From contig JACBWW010000021.1 of the NCBI GenBank assembly GCA_020086605.1, positions 2,202,209-2,266,208 on the forward strand: a stretch of 64,000 nt of DNA, given 5' to 3'. The translations under genes and the position numbers were made by a program. This document shows positions 23,601 through 36,060 of this stretch, piece by piece. The DNA comes from Lanius collurio. Its lineage: Eukaryota > Chordata > Aves > Passeriformes > Laniidae. The stretch's first letter is position 1; the number at the start of each line of letters is the position of its first letter. The notes under the pieces were generated by a model. That model was not told where the DNA came from and did no database searches. It was given only the letters and a program-made list of their open reading frames with translations.

Positions 23601-25649
23601 GAAAATCGGGCACACCCCCCCACTGGGCTGGCACAGAGCTAAGAGCCCATACCTTGGATTAGGTAAAACTGCATGGAAACCATTTTGGAGCACCATTAGT
23701 GAAGAAAAGAATTAATTCTTTCAATTGTCTAATATTGAGACAGCCTTCTTTATCAGGATATAAAAGAACCACCCTGGTACTGGACAGTTTCTGTTTACAT
23801 TAGAAAAAGACTTATTCATAAGTATCTTCTGGGAAAGTGCTTGTCCAGCATTCCTGATGGAGGACAGAATAGAAAATTTTCATGGCTAAGCACTGCAGTT
23901 TAGGGACAAATTTGAGCTCACAGTGAAGAAAAGTCCACCAGAGGATGTTACAAGCCTGTTAAGGATTGATGAGCATATAAGAAGTCTGTACCAAATATTT
24001 CAAACTCTGTATTATGTTATAAAAATTGATAAGTCTTACTCTTTGGTTTTGATTTTTTTTTTTTCTGTGTGTAATTTATTTTTGATTTCCTTTTTACTGC
24101 TAAGTATATGACAGCACTGAAATGCTATGAATTGAAATGCTGTGCTTGAAGTGAGGGCAGCTGAAGTAAAATCATCTGTCATAAAACCCAAATGGTAACC
24201 ATGAAATTGTATCAGATGTGAGACTGAGAAACTCAAGCTGCCTGGACATATTGAGTAAATGCCATGCTGGGACACAAGGCAGGGTGATTGCTTGGTTCAT
24301 CAAGTAGCCAGAGACCCACAGCATGAGAAATCAGTCCTGACATACTCCTAACCAGTGTGCAAGATTTGTAACAGTGAATGAATAGTTGTGATTTGCAGTA
24401 GAGACCCTCATGTGCTCAAATATCAGCCTTGGAGGAGGAAAAACATGATTCACTACAGTAATACATAAAAGAAGACAAGTGAAGAGGCTTCTGAAAGGAA
24501 ATTTAATTTTAGCTGTGCAGAGAGGATTTAAGGAATGGTTATCAAAGATTTGGATCTATGCACTCCTGTCTAATGTGTTTTCAAAAAGACCAAATCACAA
24601 AGAAAGTGGTGTGACTAAACAGGAATGGGAGCTTTGTTAAAGTGAAGAAACATCCTCAAAAAAAAAAAAAATCCAATCCAAATCATAAAAATTGAGAAGA
24701 CCTTAAGCTCTGGTTTTAGAATTAACTTCCCCCGAAAAAAGGAAGCTGTAAGAACTAAGCCATATCCCTATCATCCTTCAGTTTGCTAGCCAAGCTCTCC
24801 TATTATTTTCCTGTAAAAAATGTTCACCTGTCCTCCGATCATGCTAGTGCATACACTTGAATTCATCTTTCTTGACAAGGGGTGACCCACTCTAATGAGG
24901 GCCTTTGTTTTCACAAGTTCTAACTTGTGTTTCATGAGAAACTTGCATAGGGTTGTTAGATATGAAGACATAATCTAGTTCTGTGTGCTTTTTCATATTT
25001 TATTATTTTAAATGATAAGGGTAAATATTATCATCACAGAATCACATCACATTGGCTCAAGTACTATAAACTTAAAATGAGCAATATTATAATCAAACCA
25101 AAATGACAGTTCAGACTCGATCATGTATTCACTGCTTTATGAAGTCATAAAGCCAGTACAGTGAATAATGAAAGTGTGTACCCAACAAAGAGAAGAATTG
25201 CTATTTGTTAATTTGCATCAGGTGCTTGAAACAGGAGTTGTTCCCCCTTGGTAAAGGCCTGTCTGTAACAGAGGCCTTCAGCAACCTGGGATTGCCAGGG
25301 TCAGGATTTGCTGAACAAAGAGTATTGCCTGTGGGAAAGGACAAAGCCTCTTTAGCCAAGGAACTACAGACATCTAAGCAGGCCCTTCACCATTTTCTGC
25401 TCCAGCACTTTCTCCTGAAAGTCTCACTGCAGTTGCAGAGCTATTCTTTACCCTCCATCATTATTTGTTGCTTTTACCTATATGAGCACAAAGCTTGCCA
25501 AAGGTTTTGCTTAGAAGTTCATCTCTGGAGCAGCCTCAGGACTAAGAACCATAGGTCAATATGGCCAACTTTCAGGTCACTCTGTTTTGATCTCAGTTTA
25601 AACAACAAGATTATGAGCTGAGTTTTGCTTTTCAGCTAATTATGTACTG

Positions 25650-25790
25650 ACTCTACAAACCAGTACTGTCTGATCTTCTGCACTGGCTGCCAGTCAAGTT
25701 AATTGTGCACTTTGGACACAATCTGTGGGACACAGTCCTCTTCAAGTGGAAAATCTTAAAACTTATGTCCTCTTCAGAGCTGGTCTTCAT
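25650..25790 (+). mobile_element. Possible ancient LINE (L2/CR1-like) reverse transcriptase remnant
   Basis: One frame stays open for about 45 codons and includes SDLLHWLPVK, then FKWKILKL after a gap. The motif HWLPV followed by a phenylalanine-lysine step is typical of the region after the reverse transcriptase domain in L2/CR1-class LINEs. The match is short and could be chance. Confidence 0.25.
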
Positions 25791-28700
25791 TCCTCTACAA
25801 AGGAAAATCTCAGAAAGAATCCAACTATCTATTTTAGGTTAGATAAGTGGAAACATTCATCTTTTTTCATTTTTCGTTCATCTGAGAACATGTATTAATT
25901 TATGAGCCAAGTGTATTTTTCAAGATTATTCTTGTGTCCACTGAAGTTTTTGAGCTTCTGTGCAATCTGAACACGTTTTTTTTCATTAAAAAAGTACAAA
26001 TCTAAACTGCTGTAAATGTACCTTTCTAAGATTCCATGTCTTGTATTTACAGTATGCAAATGGATTATATTTTGGAGTCTGAACTATTCAAATCCCAGTC
26101 TAACATTCTATGGTTACATATTTTTAGTGCTTCTTACATGTTCAGTAAAATCTAGTGTTATACAAAATATTTTGTAAGTGAAAAAAGGTATTTCTATACA
26201 GTTTATTAGCATTAACTATGGAAGAGAAAAATTAGAAAAAGCCTCCTTTTCCAACCACAGCCTGAAAAACTCCTGTATGATTGAACTGACTGATGCCTTT
26301 ATTAATTATGATATACTTTTATCCTTTCCTGACTACCCCGATTCCCAGAAATAGTGGTGCTTCTGCACACAGTTTAACTCCCTTGTAAACACACCCATCT
26401 GTTCAGTGTTTTCCTTCCTTCATAACTTTTACCTCAGTGGTAAAAGCAGCTGACTGAGGGCATTAGGCAAGAAATACATCTGTTCCTGCAGATCACCTTG
26501 TTAAAATGAAATGGGAAATCAGGCAATGATGATTCTCTCAGATGATCCCTACGTTGACAAATGCCAGCCAGAGTTCAAGGATGTGGGTGACAAGACACTT
26601 CAGTGACTGTACCTTAAATGATACCTCTGCCGTGGAGAGTGTTATAATTTAAAGTAGCTTTTCTCAAAATTATGTATTTGCAAAGTCAAGAAAATTCAAT
26701 GTGATTATTGGCCAAACTGTTGTGTCATGGAAACCATTATTATTCCACCAACTTCAAATATTTTTCTTGGTCTCAAGAGAAGTAGTGTCATCTTCAGATT
26801 TGACAATTTTAATGGCAGAGGTACACACAGTGTTCCTATGGAGTTTAGAACAGTGGAAGGATCGTTTCAAGGTCTGATGGAGACTGGGGGTGGGCTCCTT
26901 TCCTGCTGGTGACAAGTTTCAGAAATAGGGTGCCAGCAAAATTCAGCTCACCAAAGGTACTTATACTGACTGGCTCTGTACCTTGTACACAAAAATCTCA
27001 CAATCCTGGTTTTATTCCATGGGAGTTTCCAAGAACAGCTAATTATCAGTTTCACAGGGCCCAGAGCCTCTACGGGGAAAAATCTCACTGCAGGCCAGAC
27101 AATTTCAACAAGACAGTCATAGTTCCCATGTTATTCTTGTGCTGCTATACTCAAATGCTGAATACAGAATCTGGTCTGCTGGTTGCTGTAATGCTGTAAT
27201 ATTTGTTGTGCTCCCTGTTCCCACGAAGTGAACACAGACAAACTACATGGACTGTGTGTTTTATGGGCAATTGTACACTTGGGCATGCTCAGCTTCATTG
27301 ATCCTCATAGGAGAGCACTGTCTCACCAGAGAGTTTGCCAGCTTGCAAGCTGAATTTTGCTTGGAGGCTGTGCATCTCTATGATGACTTCAGCTTCTTCC
27401 AGAGGATCAAAAGATATCTTCCATGTTTGGCAGTACTTGGTTCTTAAAGTGAGGACTGACCTATTCTTAGTAATTTTCACTCTGTGCAGATCTTATCCTG
27501 TGCATTTTAGAGGAGAGAAAATAAAAATTGAAATGACATAGACTGTCTACAGGAGAAATGCTTCATGTTGGGACAAAACACCTGGGTATCTACCCAGGAC
27601 AGAATTTGGTATTATATAAAGGTGAGTAAGTTGAATAAGGGCTGCATGGACAGGCAGGCCGGTGCTGGATGTGCTGGAGACTACTATTTAGAGGTGTTGG
27701 CTGGATCAAAACCATTTATTTTGGTATTTTAAAGGATTTTTAAACTGAGATTAAACTAAGAAAAGGTTTGAACATAAGCAGTTTCTGGTCTAGCACTGGA
27801 ATTCAGATGGATCCCAGTGTCCATGCAGTTAACCCCTTTATGTGACTAGGATTTGGTATAATGTGTGAGGTAAAGGCAACTCTGTGGGTGTCTGTAGTTC
27901 AGGATTGCTGCTTCGCATTCTTTAATGCATAAACTAAGAAATTTGTCATTCCAATAATTTATTGAGGCTCCTGCAGCAGAGCACGAGTGCCTAATTCAGG
28001 TACATGTTTATTATTTAACAGAGTACTTCTTTGTTATAGTAACACCAGAAAAAAAGTACACATGGTCCACTGCTGTCAAAAATAAAGAAGTAGAAACATG
28101 GTAAGCAGAGGCTTCTAATTTCTTTCTCATCTGCCAAGTACAACCTTTCACCTAAAAAACCCAATCACCTGTAGAAGGTAGTTGTTAAGCTGTTATTTTA
28201 TTAGGTATTATTAAATAGTTTCCTCCTGATAAGGGATAGCTCACAATATATACAGCAGCTTAAAATCCAACTTGTATCCATAGGCTTCAGCCTTTCCAAG
28301 TCATGTATGCTGACTGTGCAGAGGGTTAATGTTTCATGAGAAAGGTAAGCTTCTGAAATCAGGCTAATCTATAAATAGCTTCACTATTGAATGCTGGCAT
28401 TTAGGGCTGAAAATATTCTGAAAATTAAAGGTTTGTGTTTTTGGGTATTTTCTACAAATAGTTAACAGATAGTCTAGGCCAGGTTGTGTTTATTGCTTCC
28501 TAAAGCAGCATGCAAGAGGCTGTGGGGACAATCCACTTTGTACCTAAGAGGTCACAAAGTCTGGGATACAGCTAGAACAGTCAAAAAATCAACCTGAGTA
28601 GGATGTTGCCAAACAATTTGATTCTTTGGCAAGTCTCCCTCTGTTTTTATGGAAAGCTTTTTATTCATAAAATATCAAGTGAAGGACAAGGAAAAGGAAG

Positions 28701-31700
28701 TGGCACCTATTTGTAGGAGAGCTGTACCAAAGAAGGAGCCTTTCTGCTGAGAGGGTGACCATGACACTCCAGTGCCTCTTTCTGATTTGGCACAGTTGTA
28801 TTACAGCCTTGAAAAACATGGGATTAGCACAATCTGAGTGCCAAACTTGACATCTACAACCATATTATGAACTACAACTATTAAAGTTTCCAATGGAAGT
28901 GAAGCCAGGATTTCACTAGAGCAGTATCAATACTTACATGAATCTCCTGTTTGGGTGGTGGCAGTGTTGCACTGTCACATTGGCTGCAGGGAAAAAAGTT
29001 ACAGCTTTAAGTATCTGAATGTTAGGAAAAGCCAAATACTGCCAAAGTTTCAGAGAAGGCTGGAAGGCCAAATATAAAAGTGACATTTGAGGCAGATTTT
29101 GCTCTTAAAATCAGGCTTGAGGTGCTTAGTATCTCTTAGCAGTTGAGAAGAACTAAAGAATTTAAGGGCAGATATTTAGTGTTCAAGTTCAAGCACAGTA
29201 TTCAAATATGTTATGTGCTGTGACCTTCAAGTGCCCCACTTGTGGAATAAGTGATAACCTACTTACATTTGGCTGCATATCTACTTCTTATGTGAGAATC
29301 CTGGTATAATAAATACCCAGATTATGCATATAAAACAATAAAGCTGGAATGGTAAGTGTGCTTATCTTCAATTGAAATCCAGCAAACTCTGAATTTAGAT
29401 AAGCTTTAAAAATACCATTCAAAAGTTAGTTCCTCATATGAAAGTTAATTTCAACAATTAAGTGGCAATATGAAGACCACGTTCTTCTGCAGTGAGAGAT
29501 TACAGTAACCCTCAGTCTTTGCAGTCTTGCTGAGGTGGGTGGAAAGATGTATCCCCAAAGCCTGCAATTTACCCTCTCTTGAGTGTGGCCTTGCAGGGTG
29601 TAGAGAATGCATGATCCACTGGGGAGAAGCCTGCATGAGTTCAGCTTTGGATAGCAGATTTTGCATCCTTTGAAGCACTCAGGCAGTGTAGAAGACCAAA
29701 AAGAAGAAAAAGAACATATTTCTATTAAAAGGCTGCTCAGAAGATTCTATAATTCTCTCATTTATGACTTAGTGAGTTTTTCTGGAGAACTGTTCCAAAG
29801 TCCAAGTGAATGTGCAAAGAATTGAAATTTTTAGGAAGGGCAATGGCTTGGCTTTGTTTTAATAGATGTTTATGTGTGCTTTTACAATGAATAAATTCAA
29901 ATCCTTATCCATGAATGAAACTACAATTTAAAATCAAATATGGTCCAGACTACACTACTATTGCTTCCTTCCTCACTTAAAGGCAGCATACTCATTAAAA
30001 TAAGCACATTTGTATTTCAACCAATTTTCTACATAAATAATGGCATTTTCATCTTCCCAGCACATCACTGAAGCAAAAAGCTATGATTCTCAAAAATTCT
30101 GTTATATAAAGCCCTCATGAAAAATTAAGTTAGATTCTTCTTATGATAGAAATAGCTGGTTTTTTAAGATTTCCTGGCTCAGGATAAAATACAGCAATGT
30201 AATTTATAATCCAAACCTCAGCTGGTATGACACGCATGTGATCAATACTGATAAGATAGACTAAGATCTTGGCTTAGAAATTTCATGCAGAAATGCAGAT
30301 TCTATAATAAATCTCTTAGATGCAGATAAAGGGCAGAAGATAAAGGAAATTATTCTTCAAACTCCCTTGAAAACCACCTGTCACAGTCAAATTGGCCACA
30401 GAGCTGTCCTCATCTGTGGATACAGCATTATTTTGTACCATGTGGTATTTACACTTTGCTGTCCTTGTTTTTTCTAATCACATGAAAGCTGTAAAGATCT
30501 TTGGGTCTAGGCTTTTAAAAAAGGTCAGTGGGAATTCTGCTCCTTAAAATCTAGATTTCTCTGAAAACTTGTTGATAGAAGCCAGTGAGGATAATTTTAT
30601 GCAAGGATCGTCTTGGAGCATAATGAGAAAATGGTGCTCATTTAGTTATTTATTTAGAAACAGATGTGGCATTTTTATGGGGGAAAATATAATTATTGTG
30701 TTAGGGTTTAGACAACACGTCTGGCTTAAAATTATTTTGAGAAACAAAACTGGGGTTTCTGCAGACGATTGAAGTAACTTTTATGAATAAGAGAGGCTTC
30801 CATTTGCATATAATTTAGTTCTTCCACATTTGTGCATGGCAAGTCTTTTATATTTTATTGTCTGATCACAGAGAGAAAGGGCACACAGTGAAATGGTATC
30901 ACAGCTTTCTGCAGATGTCAGTGCTTCTCCACTGAGAACTGAGACTCTCCAGCTGTCACAAGGGAAAAGGGAAAGCAGATTGCTATGTGCTGGCATCTTC
31001 TTAGTGCATCAGACATCTTAGTGTATCTTAATCTGTTGGGTTTACTTACTGCTAATAAGATTAGGTATTGCAAAAATTTCTAAGAATTATCTTAACTGTT
31101 AGCAGTTTTCTAAGTAATAGCTGTTGTTTTAACTATTTTGCTACTCTAGTTCTTGTCATTTAGGTGTTTATTTTAGTATTTGACATAATTGTTTAAGCAC
31201 CTTTTATTTTCACTTATTGTCTACAAGTGCATTTGGTGCTAAAGAAATCTCCTGTGCATGACTTAGAAACAAGATTTAAAACAGTGCAAAACAAAGTAAT
31301 TATGAAAATTTTAAATCAAAAGGTAAAAAAGACTAACCCCAGTAGCAAATACTATTATTTTACAGCATACTAAGCTTTTCTTTAGAAAAGGCAAAATGGG
31401 GAGATCATGAATGAAAGTCACGAATGAAAAGATCATGATCTTTTCCATCTTTTAGGTCCAAAAAGATGTGTTTTAAATATATAGTTACTTCTGAGACTGT
31501 AACAATCCAAAATTGTGACAAGGGAAATGCCCAGTAGCTGGAAGGAACAAAACATCCCTCATAATCAGAGTTGACAAGGAACTGGCTGATCAGAGAGGCT
31601 GTGGCACAACTGCTTTTCGGAGATTTTCACAAGTCCAAACACTTTTGGCTTTTGGCAACCTGATCCAACTCACCACAAGGCCCTCTTATCTCTGTAGACT

Positions 31701-32919
31701 TTGTGATGAGAGTTGATGCAACATTACCTGGCTGATTTCCCAACTGCTAATAGGCATATATTCTGTTTAGTGAGGTACAGTGGATAAAATTTGCCATCTG
31801 TTCACTTGCCAACAGTCAGAGGGTAGGAGCTGAGATTGTATAATACTAATGCAGTAAAATAGGAGAAGAAAGCTTGCTACTGAGCTATCAACCCATGTAC
31901 CTACCTTGGATTAGCATTAGAACTGCTGTGACTATTATTTATTTATGCATACAAGATTGTGTAACAGGCAACTCAAAACAAATATTTGTTGTTGCAGTTA
32001 TTCATAAAACTGAAGCTCTAACTGATACTTTCAATGCAGATTTCTTGTCTTTTCTTAGGCTTCATATTTTTGGTAAACATTTCCCTAAGAAGTTCGATCA
32101 AATCTTGCCACATAAAATAGCAAACCCACGATGCTGAGTGTCACAATGTTGTATTTGTATTTTCTTTTTGGTAAATTAGTGCAGTGATGCAATCATCAGA
32201 TCCTCTTATTTAACAAAGTGCTGCAATTATACAAAAGAAGGCTTTATACACCAACTAGAACATATTTTTGATGACTTTCAGCTGAGTAAAACTAATTATT
32301 CAATTCATATTTATCAAACCAGTCATTAAGAAAAGGCAGTAGAATGCCTGGGGTTTTCCCCAGGGTGAATGAACATTATCTGTGTATTCAATGAATGGTC
32401 AGCAAATACCTGTATTTCTGTTTGTCCTGGATCTGTTCTCCTAGATACAGAATTCATACGTCATCTAACTGTGGATGAGGGGATTTTGGGGTTGTTTCTC
32501 TTCCCTGAACCCCATTTTTGACTGTTCACCTTTCTCATTGAGAACACAAAAGGAATGGCACCTAACAACAGACAGAGCAGCATTATCATCCTTTTTGAGT
32601 GGCATCCTATCTGCAAGGGAGGCTCAGGTAGATTAACACAGGATTTCTGGTAACCAAGATGCAATAATATGTCTTTATTTTCAAGTAATATCACAGTACA
32701 TAAACCACACATATGGTTGATAAAGTATCTATTAAATCTTCTCACAGGTTTTCCATTCTTAATTCCGTTTAATTTTCCTTTTATTTTGAAAAATCTATGT
32801 AGGATTTACAGAATTGGGATAGCTGACACAAATGTGACTGGCTGGTGATCTTTTCCAGGTTAAATCACACTCCTTCAGGGGCAATTTTTGATCCACTATG
32901 TCTTATGTTTGCTAGGAAA

Positions 32920-32965
32920 GCATAGAATCATTTGTGTTTGAAAGGACCTTTAAGATTGAGCCAAA
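32920..32965 (-). mobile_element. CR1 3'-end tip, minus strand
   Basis: A short piece of the reverse complement of a CR1 3' terminus: 'catagaatcatttgtgtttg' followed by 'aaaggacctttaagattgag'. It stops abruptly where the LTR-like block starts, as if a later insertion or truncation cut the CR1 copy. Confidence 0.6.
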
Positions 32966-32969
32966 CTTT

Positions 32970-33835
32970 TGTCTTGGTTTGAAAGACAGATGTCTGCTGA
33001 GGAAGACAGGAGCCTCCCTTGAGGTGAAGGATGCAACCTCCTTCTCTCTGAATTATTATAATTTTGAAATTAAGGGGCTTTCAGGCAAAGATATAAAGAA
33101 TAGGAATAACAGTTCTTTACTAAAATACAGATGTATAAACAGGCAAACAAACAACAATAACTACAGTGGTGACAGCAAACAGAAGCACAAACCCAGTGCA
33201 GCCTCTCTCGGCTGTCAGGCCCTTTCCCCTCTGGTGCAGTTCCAGTCACAGCCGGCAGGGGCGCTGGCGACTCCCGGTGAGCAGGGCAGGTGCGATGGTT
33301 CCCCCGCGGCTGCAGGGGGCGCTCCGGAGCGAGCTCGGGGAGCACGCGGTGATGGCGGCCTGGGATCCGGGAAGGGATGGGAGAAAGGCCTCACAAACCT
33401 CCCTGGGCAGCTGATCCTGGGGTCTGTCTGCGCTCTCCTGGCCAGGCAGGCTGGGGCCGCAGTAGGAGCACAAATTCCGGGTGGCAGGCGAGATGTATCG
33501 AGCTGCGGAGCTGTGGTAGGAATCCCCGGAGGTCTGGGCAGGCAGGACGGGCAGGGCTGCAGAGCAGCGAGGGCTGAGGCAGCAGGGTCTGCAGCCCAGA
33601 TCCCAGAGGGGCAGGGAAGGGCAGGTTTGGGATCCCGGGGCTTCTGCAGCAGGGAGGAAAACCAGCAGGAAGCCTGCAGTGCTGACCAGAATGGCAGCCT
33701 CTCTCCCCGTCTTCACACCCAGAGTCCCAGGCACACCCAGGTGAGGACAGTAGCCCCAAAATGGGCTGCTCCTCTCCGTGGGCAGTTCTTTTGTTTCTCC
33801 TGACTTTATTGTATGATAGAAAATTTACTACCATT
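32970..33835. mobile_element. Probable endogenous retrovirus LTR or LTR fragment
   Basis: The block begins with TG at 32,970 ('tgtcttggtttgaaagacag') and its first 150 bases, including 'gaattattataattttgaaa' and 'gaataacagttctttacta', resemble an LTR family I remember from songbird genomes. The interior at 33,230-33,720 is GC-rich, unlike its flanks. A possible end is ACTACCA at about 33,833, giving TG...CA limits, but I found no convincing target-site duplication. Either strand could be the sense strand. There is no gag, pol or env sequence, so this would be a solo LTR. The 289-codon open frame crossing it reflects GC content, not a gene. Confidence 0.45.
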
Positions 33836-34985
33836 GATTTGCACAGTTGTTCTTAAATTGACATACACTAAGTGCATGAACTGCCCCTGATTAGCCAGTA
33901 CTCTTGCTTAAGCTTTAATTATTCAGCTGTAGTTTGTATATACAGAAATTAAAATCTTACAAAACTTCATTTAAAGAAAACACAAATGAAGAATCATTAC
34001 TTAACAGAATGGCAGCAGGAGGTCTATTCACAATTTCCTGACAAGTTTTCTTCTATTGTCTCTTCCCTGTGATGGGAACAGCTAAGACTGTAGGAAAAAA
34101 GTAAACAAATAAATTGAACATATAGGCATATATATATATATGTATATATGTGTATATATATATAGTAATGAGGTACAGGTGTGGCATTTGCCTCAACAGT
34201 GTGTGAAAAGGTGATGAAACCTTTTGTGCTGCTTGCATGCTCTGGACCGCACTCTGTGGTTTGACACATGCATTTGGATGAGGGTGAGTGTCCACTTTTC
34301 AAATAAAGTCAAAATCAAAGCTCTCTGGGTTTACCTCAACTGCAGCAAGAGGGAGCTTGCAAGCCTGAAACACAGGCTGTAACAGAACCAGAGTGGTAAC
34401 AATTGCTGATGGACCTTTCCTTTGTCACACTTAAACCTTTTCCTTCAACTTTGTGGTTTTCTAAAATCTTCTTGTGCTCAGCTCCACAATATATTTGAAC
34501 GCTGTTTAAAGCAATATTTGTCTCATCCTGATCATATTTATGTGGTGTTGCTGTATTTTCACATACTTTTGAGGTTGAATCCTATTGCTAATATTGATTT
34601 CTTCTCTCTGGAATAGATTTTTAGACTGAATGTGCCATTTCCAGCTACCAAGTGCTGTGCTTCTATGAATAATTGAGCTCCTATGAGTTCAGAATGACTT
34701 TACAGAACCAGTTTGAGATCAGAGATTTAAAAAACCCCAGAGATGTAAACATTTGTTCCAGGGTTGGCATTGCTACCTGCAGGTTCACCACATGTAATAG
34801 CGTGTTCTTTCTCTACAGTGCTACTACCTGTAAAAATCTGGGCTTTGCGATTTTTTTCTCACTTGTGTTCACTTCTTCTGTGAGCTTCCTGAACTGCTAG
34901 ATTATCAGTTTAAACAGTTTAATTAATACCTTTAAAATAATTAATAGTTTTCTTAGGCACTGTAAGCACAAGCCAGGTTCCGTCA
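33836..34985. other. Intergenic, AT-rich, before the VPS13C CpG island
   Basis: Contains a TA-rich microsatellite (34,127-34,164) and otherwise no recognised feature. The short open frames have no family signature. Confidence 0.55.
34127..34164. repeat. TA/TG microsatellite
   Basis: Alternating TA with interspersed TG steps. This is a simple repeat, likely polymorphic. Confidence 0.85.
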
Positions 34986-35221
34986 ATCCCAAGTGAACTG
35001 ACGTGAACGACTCGCCCTGGGACGGCATCAGCCCGGGCAGGGCCCCACATGCGGCCCGGCGGCCCCACAGGCGAACGGGCGGTACCGAGCGGCTTTCGGC
35101 AGGAAGCGCCTGAGGGGGAACCGAGCGCCGCCAGGCCGGGCGCCTTCCCCGTACCCCCGCCAGCCTCCAGTCCAACCCGCACAGCTCTCCTGGGCTGCCG
35201 AGGAGCCGGGGCGCGGTACCG

Positions 35222-35655
35222 GAGCGGTGCCGGTGCCCGCGGGTGAAGGGGCCGGGGCGCGGTGCGGTGCCGGTGCCCGCGGGTGAAGGGGCCGGGGCGC
35301 GGTGCGGTGCCGGTGCCCGGGGGTGAAGGGGCCGGGGCGCGGTGCGGTGCCGGTGCCGGTGCCCTCGGGTGAAGGGGCCGGGGCGCGGTGCGGTGCCGGT
35401 GCCCGCGGGTGAAGGGGCCGGGGCGCGGTGCGGTGCCGGTGCCCGCGGGTGAAGGGGCCGGGGCGCGGTGCGGTGCCGGTGCCCGCGGGTGAAGGGGCCG
35501 GGGCGCGGTACCGGTGCGGTGCCGGTGCCCTCGGGTGAAGGGGCCGGGGCGCGGTGCGGTGCCGGTGCCCGCGGGTGAAGGGGCCGGTGCGCGGTGCGGT
35601 GCCGGTGCCGGTGCCCGCGGGTGAAGGGGCCAGGGCGCGGTGCCGGTGCCCGCGG
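35222..35655. repeat. GC-rich 40/46-bp minisatellite in the VPS13C CpG island
   Basis: Ten units each begin with 'gggtgaaggggcc', at 35,241, 35,281, 35,321, 35,367, 35,407, 35,447, 35,487, 35,533, 35,573 and 35,619, with a partial unit before them. Spacing is 40 or 46 bases, in the order 40,40,46,40,40,40,46,40,46; the longer units carry an extra GGTGCC-like hexamer. The + strand has repeated G runs. Because neither 40 nor 46 is a multiple of three and stops are rare at this GC content, long false open frames appear on both strands. Copies differ by few substitutions, pointing to recent expansion or homogenisation. Confidence 0.95.
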
Positions 35656-35946
35656 CCGCTCCTCCCTCACGCGGTCTCTTCGCTTGACGAAGCGTCGGGG
35701 GAGACGCGGCTGCGCTGCGGTCCCGCGCCGCACGGGGGCGCCATGTACCGCCGCGCCCACCCCCGCCCCGCCCTGCCGCGCGCGCTCGTTCGGCTCCGCG
35801 GCTCCGAGCGCCGGCTGCTGGCCCGCGGTTCCCCGCTTCGGCCCGCGGTTTGTCCATGCCCGCTACTGCCGCCCGTCCGCCGCTCCGAGCCCTCCCCACG
35901 CCTCCCGCCTCCCCACGCCGGCAGGCGCCGGGCTGCGCCCCGCCCC

Positions 35947-35956
35947 GTCAGCTGAC
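35947..35956. promoter_or_regulatory. Palindromic E-box GTCAGCTGAC
   Basis: A perfect 10-base palindrome with a CAGCTG E-box core, 105 bases before the VPS13C start codon. It differs only in the central CG/GC from GTCACGTGAC, the CLEAR element bound by TFEB/TFE3. CAGCTG is usually read by other bHLH factors such as TFAP4. Function is inferred. Confidence 0.3.
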
Positions 35957-36060
35957 TGCCGGGGGCGCGCCCGCGCTGGGTCAGGCCGCGCTCGCCGCCC
36001 CCTCCCCTGCGTTCTGCTCCCCTCCCAGCCGGCGGCCGCGGCTGAGGGGCTGCCTACGCC

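Larger units (their letters stand above)
19501..32919. other. Long intergenic region upstream of VPS13C
   Basis: About 13 kb of AT-rich DNA without a gene I recognise. The longest frame (138 codons, 25,205-25,621) has no protein-family signature. A C/A-rich tract lies at 20,516-20,647 and a possible LINE remnant at about 25,650-25,790. In mammals the corresponding interval between C2CD4 genes and VPS13C carries enhancers (established knowledge), so conserved non-coding elements may be present, but this cannot be shown from one sequence. Confidence 0.45.

Noticed and set aside
25205..25621. Open frame of 138 codons in the intergenic region
   Set aside because: No family similarity, no promoter or splice context, and ordinary base composition. 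It is compatible with a chance frame or an old repeat.
32934..33803. Plus-strand open frame of 289 codons, with a 162-codon frame on the other strand
   Set aside because: It crosses a CR1 tip and the LTR-like GC-rich block, with no retroviral or cellular protein similarity. Open frames on both strands point to GC content.
34897..35899. Minus-strand open frames of 287 and 326 codons rich in Pro, Arg, His and Ala
   Set aside because: They are translations of the 40/46-bp GC-rich minisatellite, where stop codons are rare and several frames stay open. There is no family signature, and the composition is that of the repeat.
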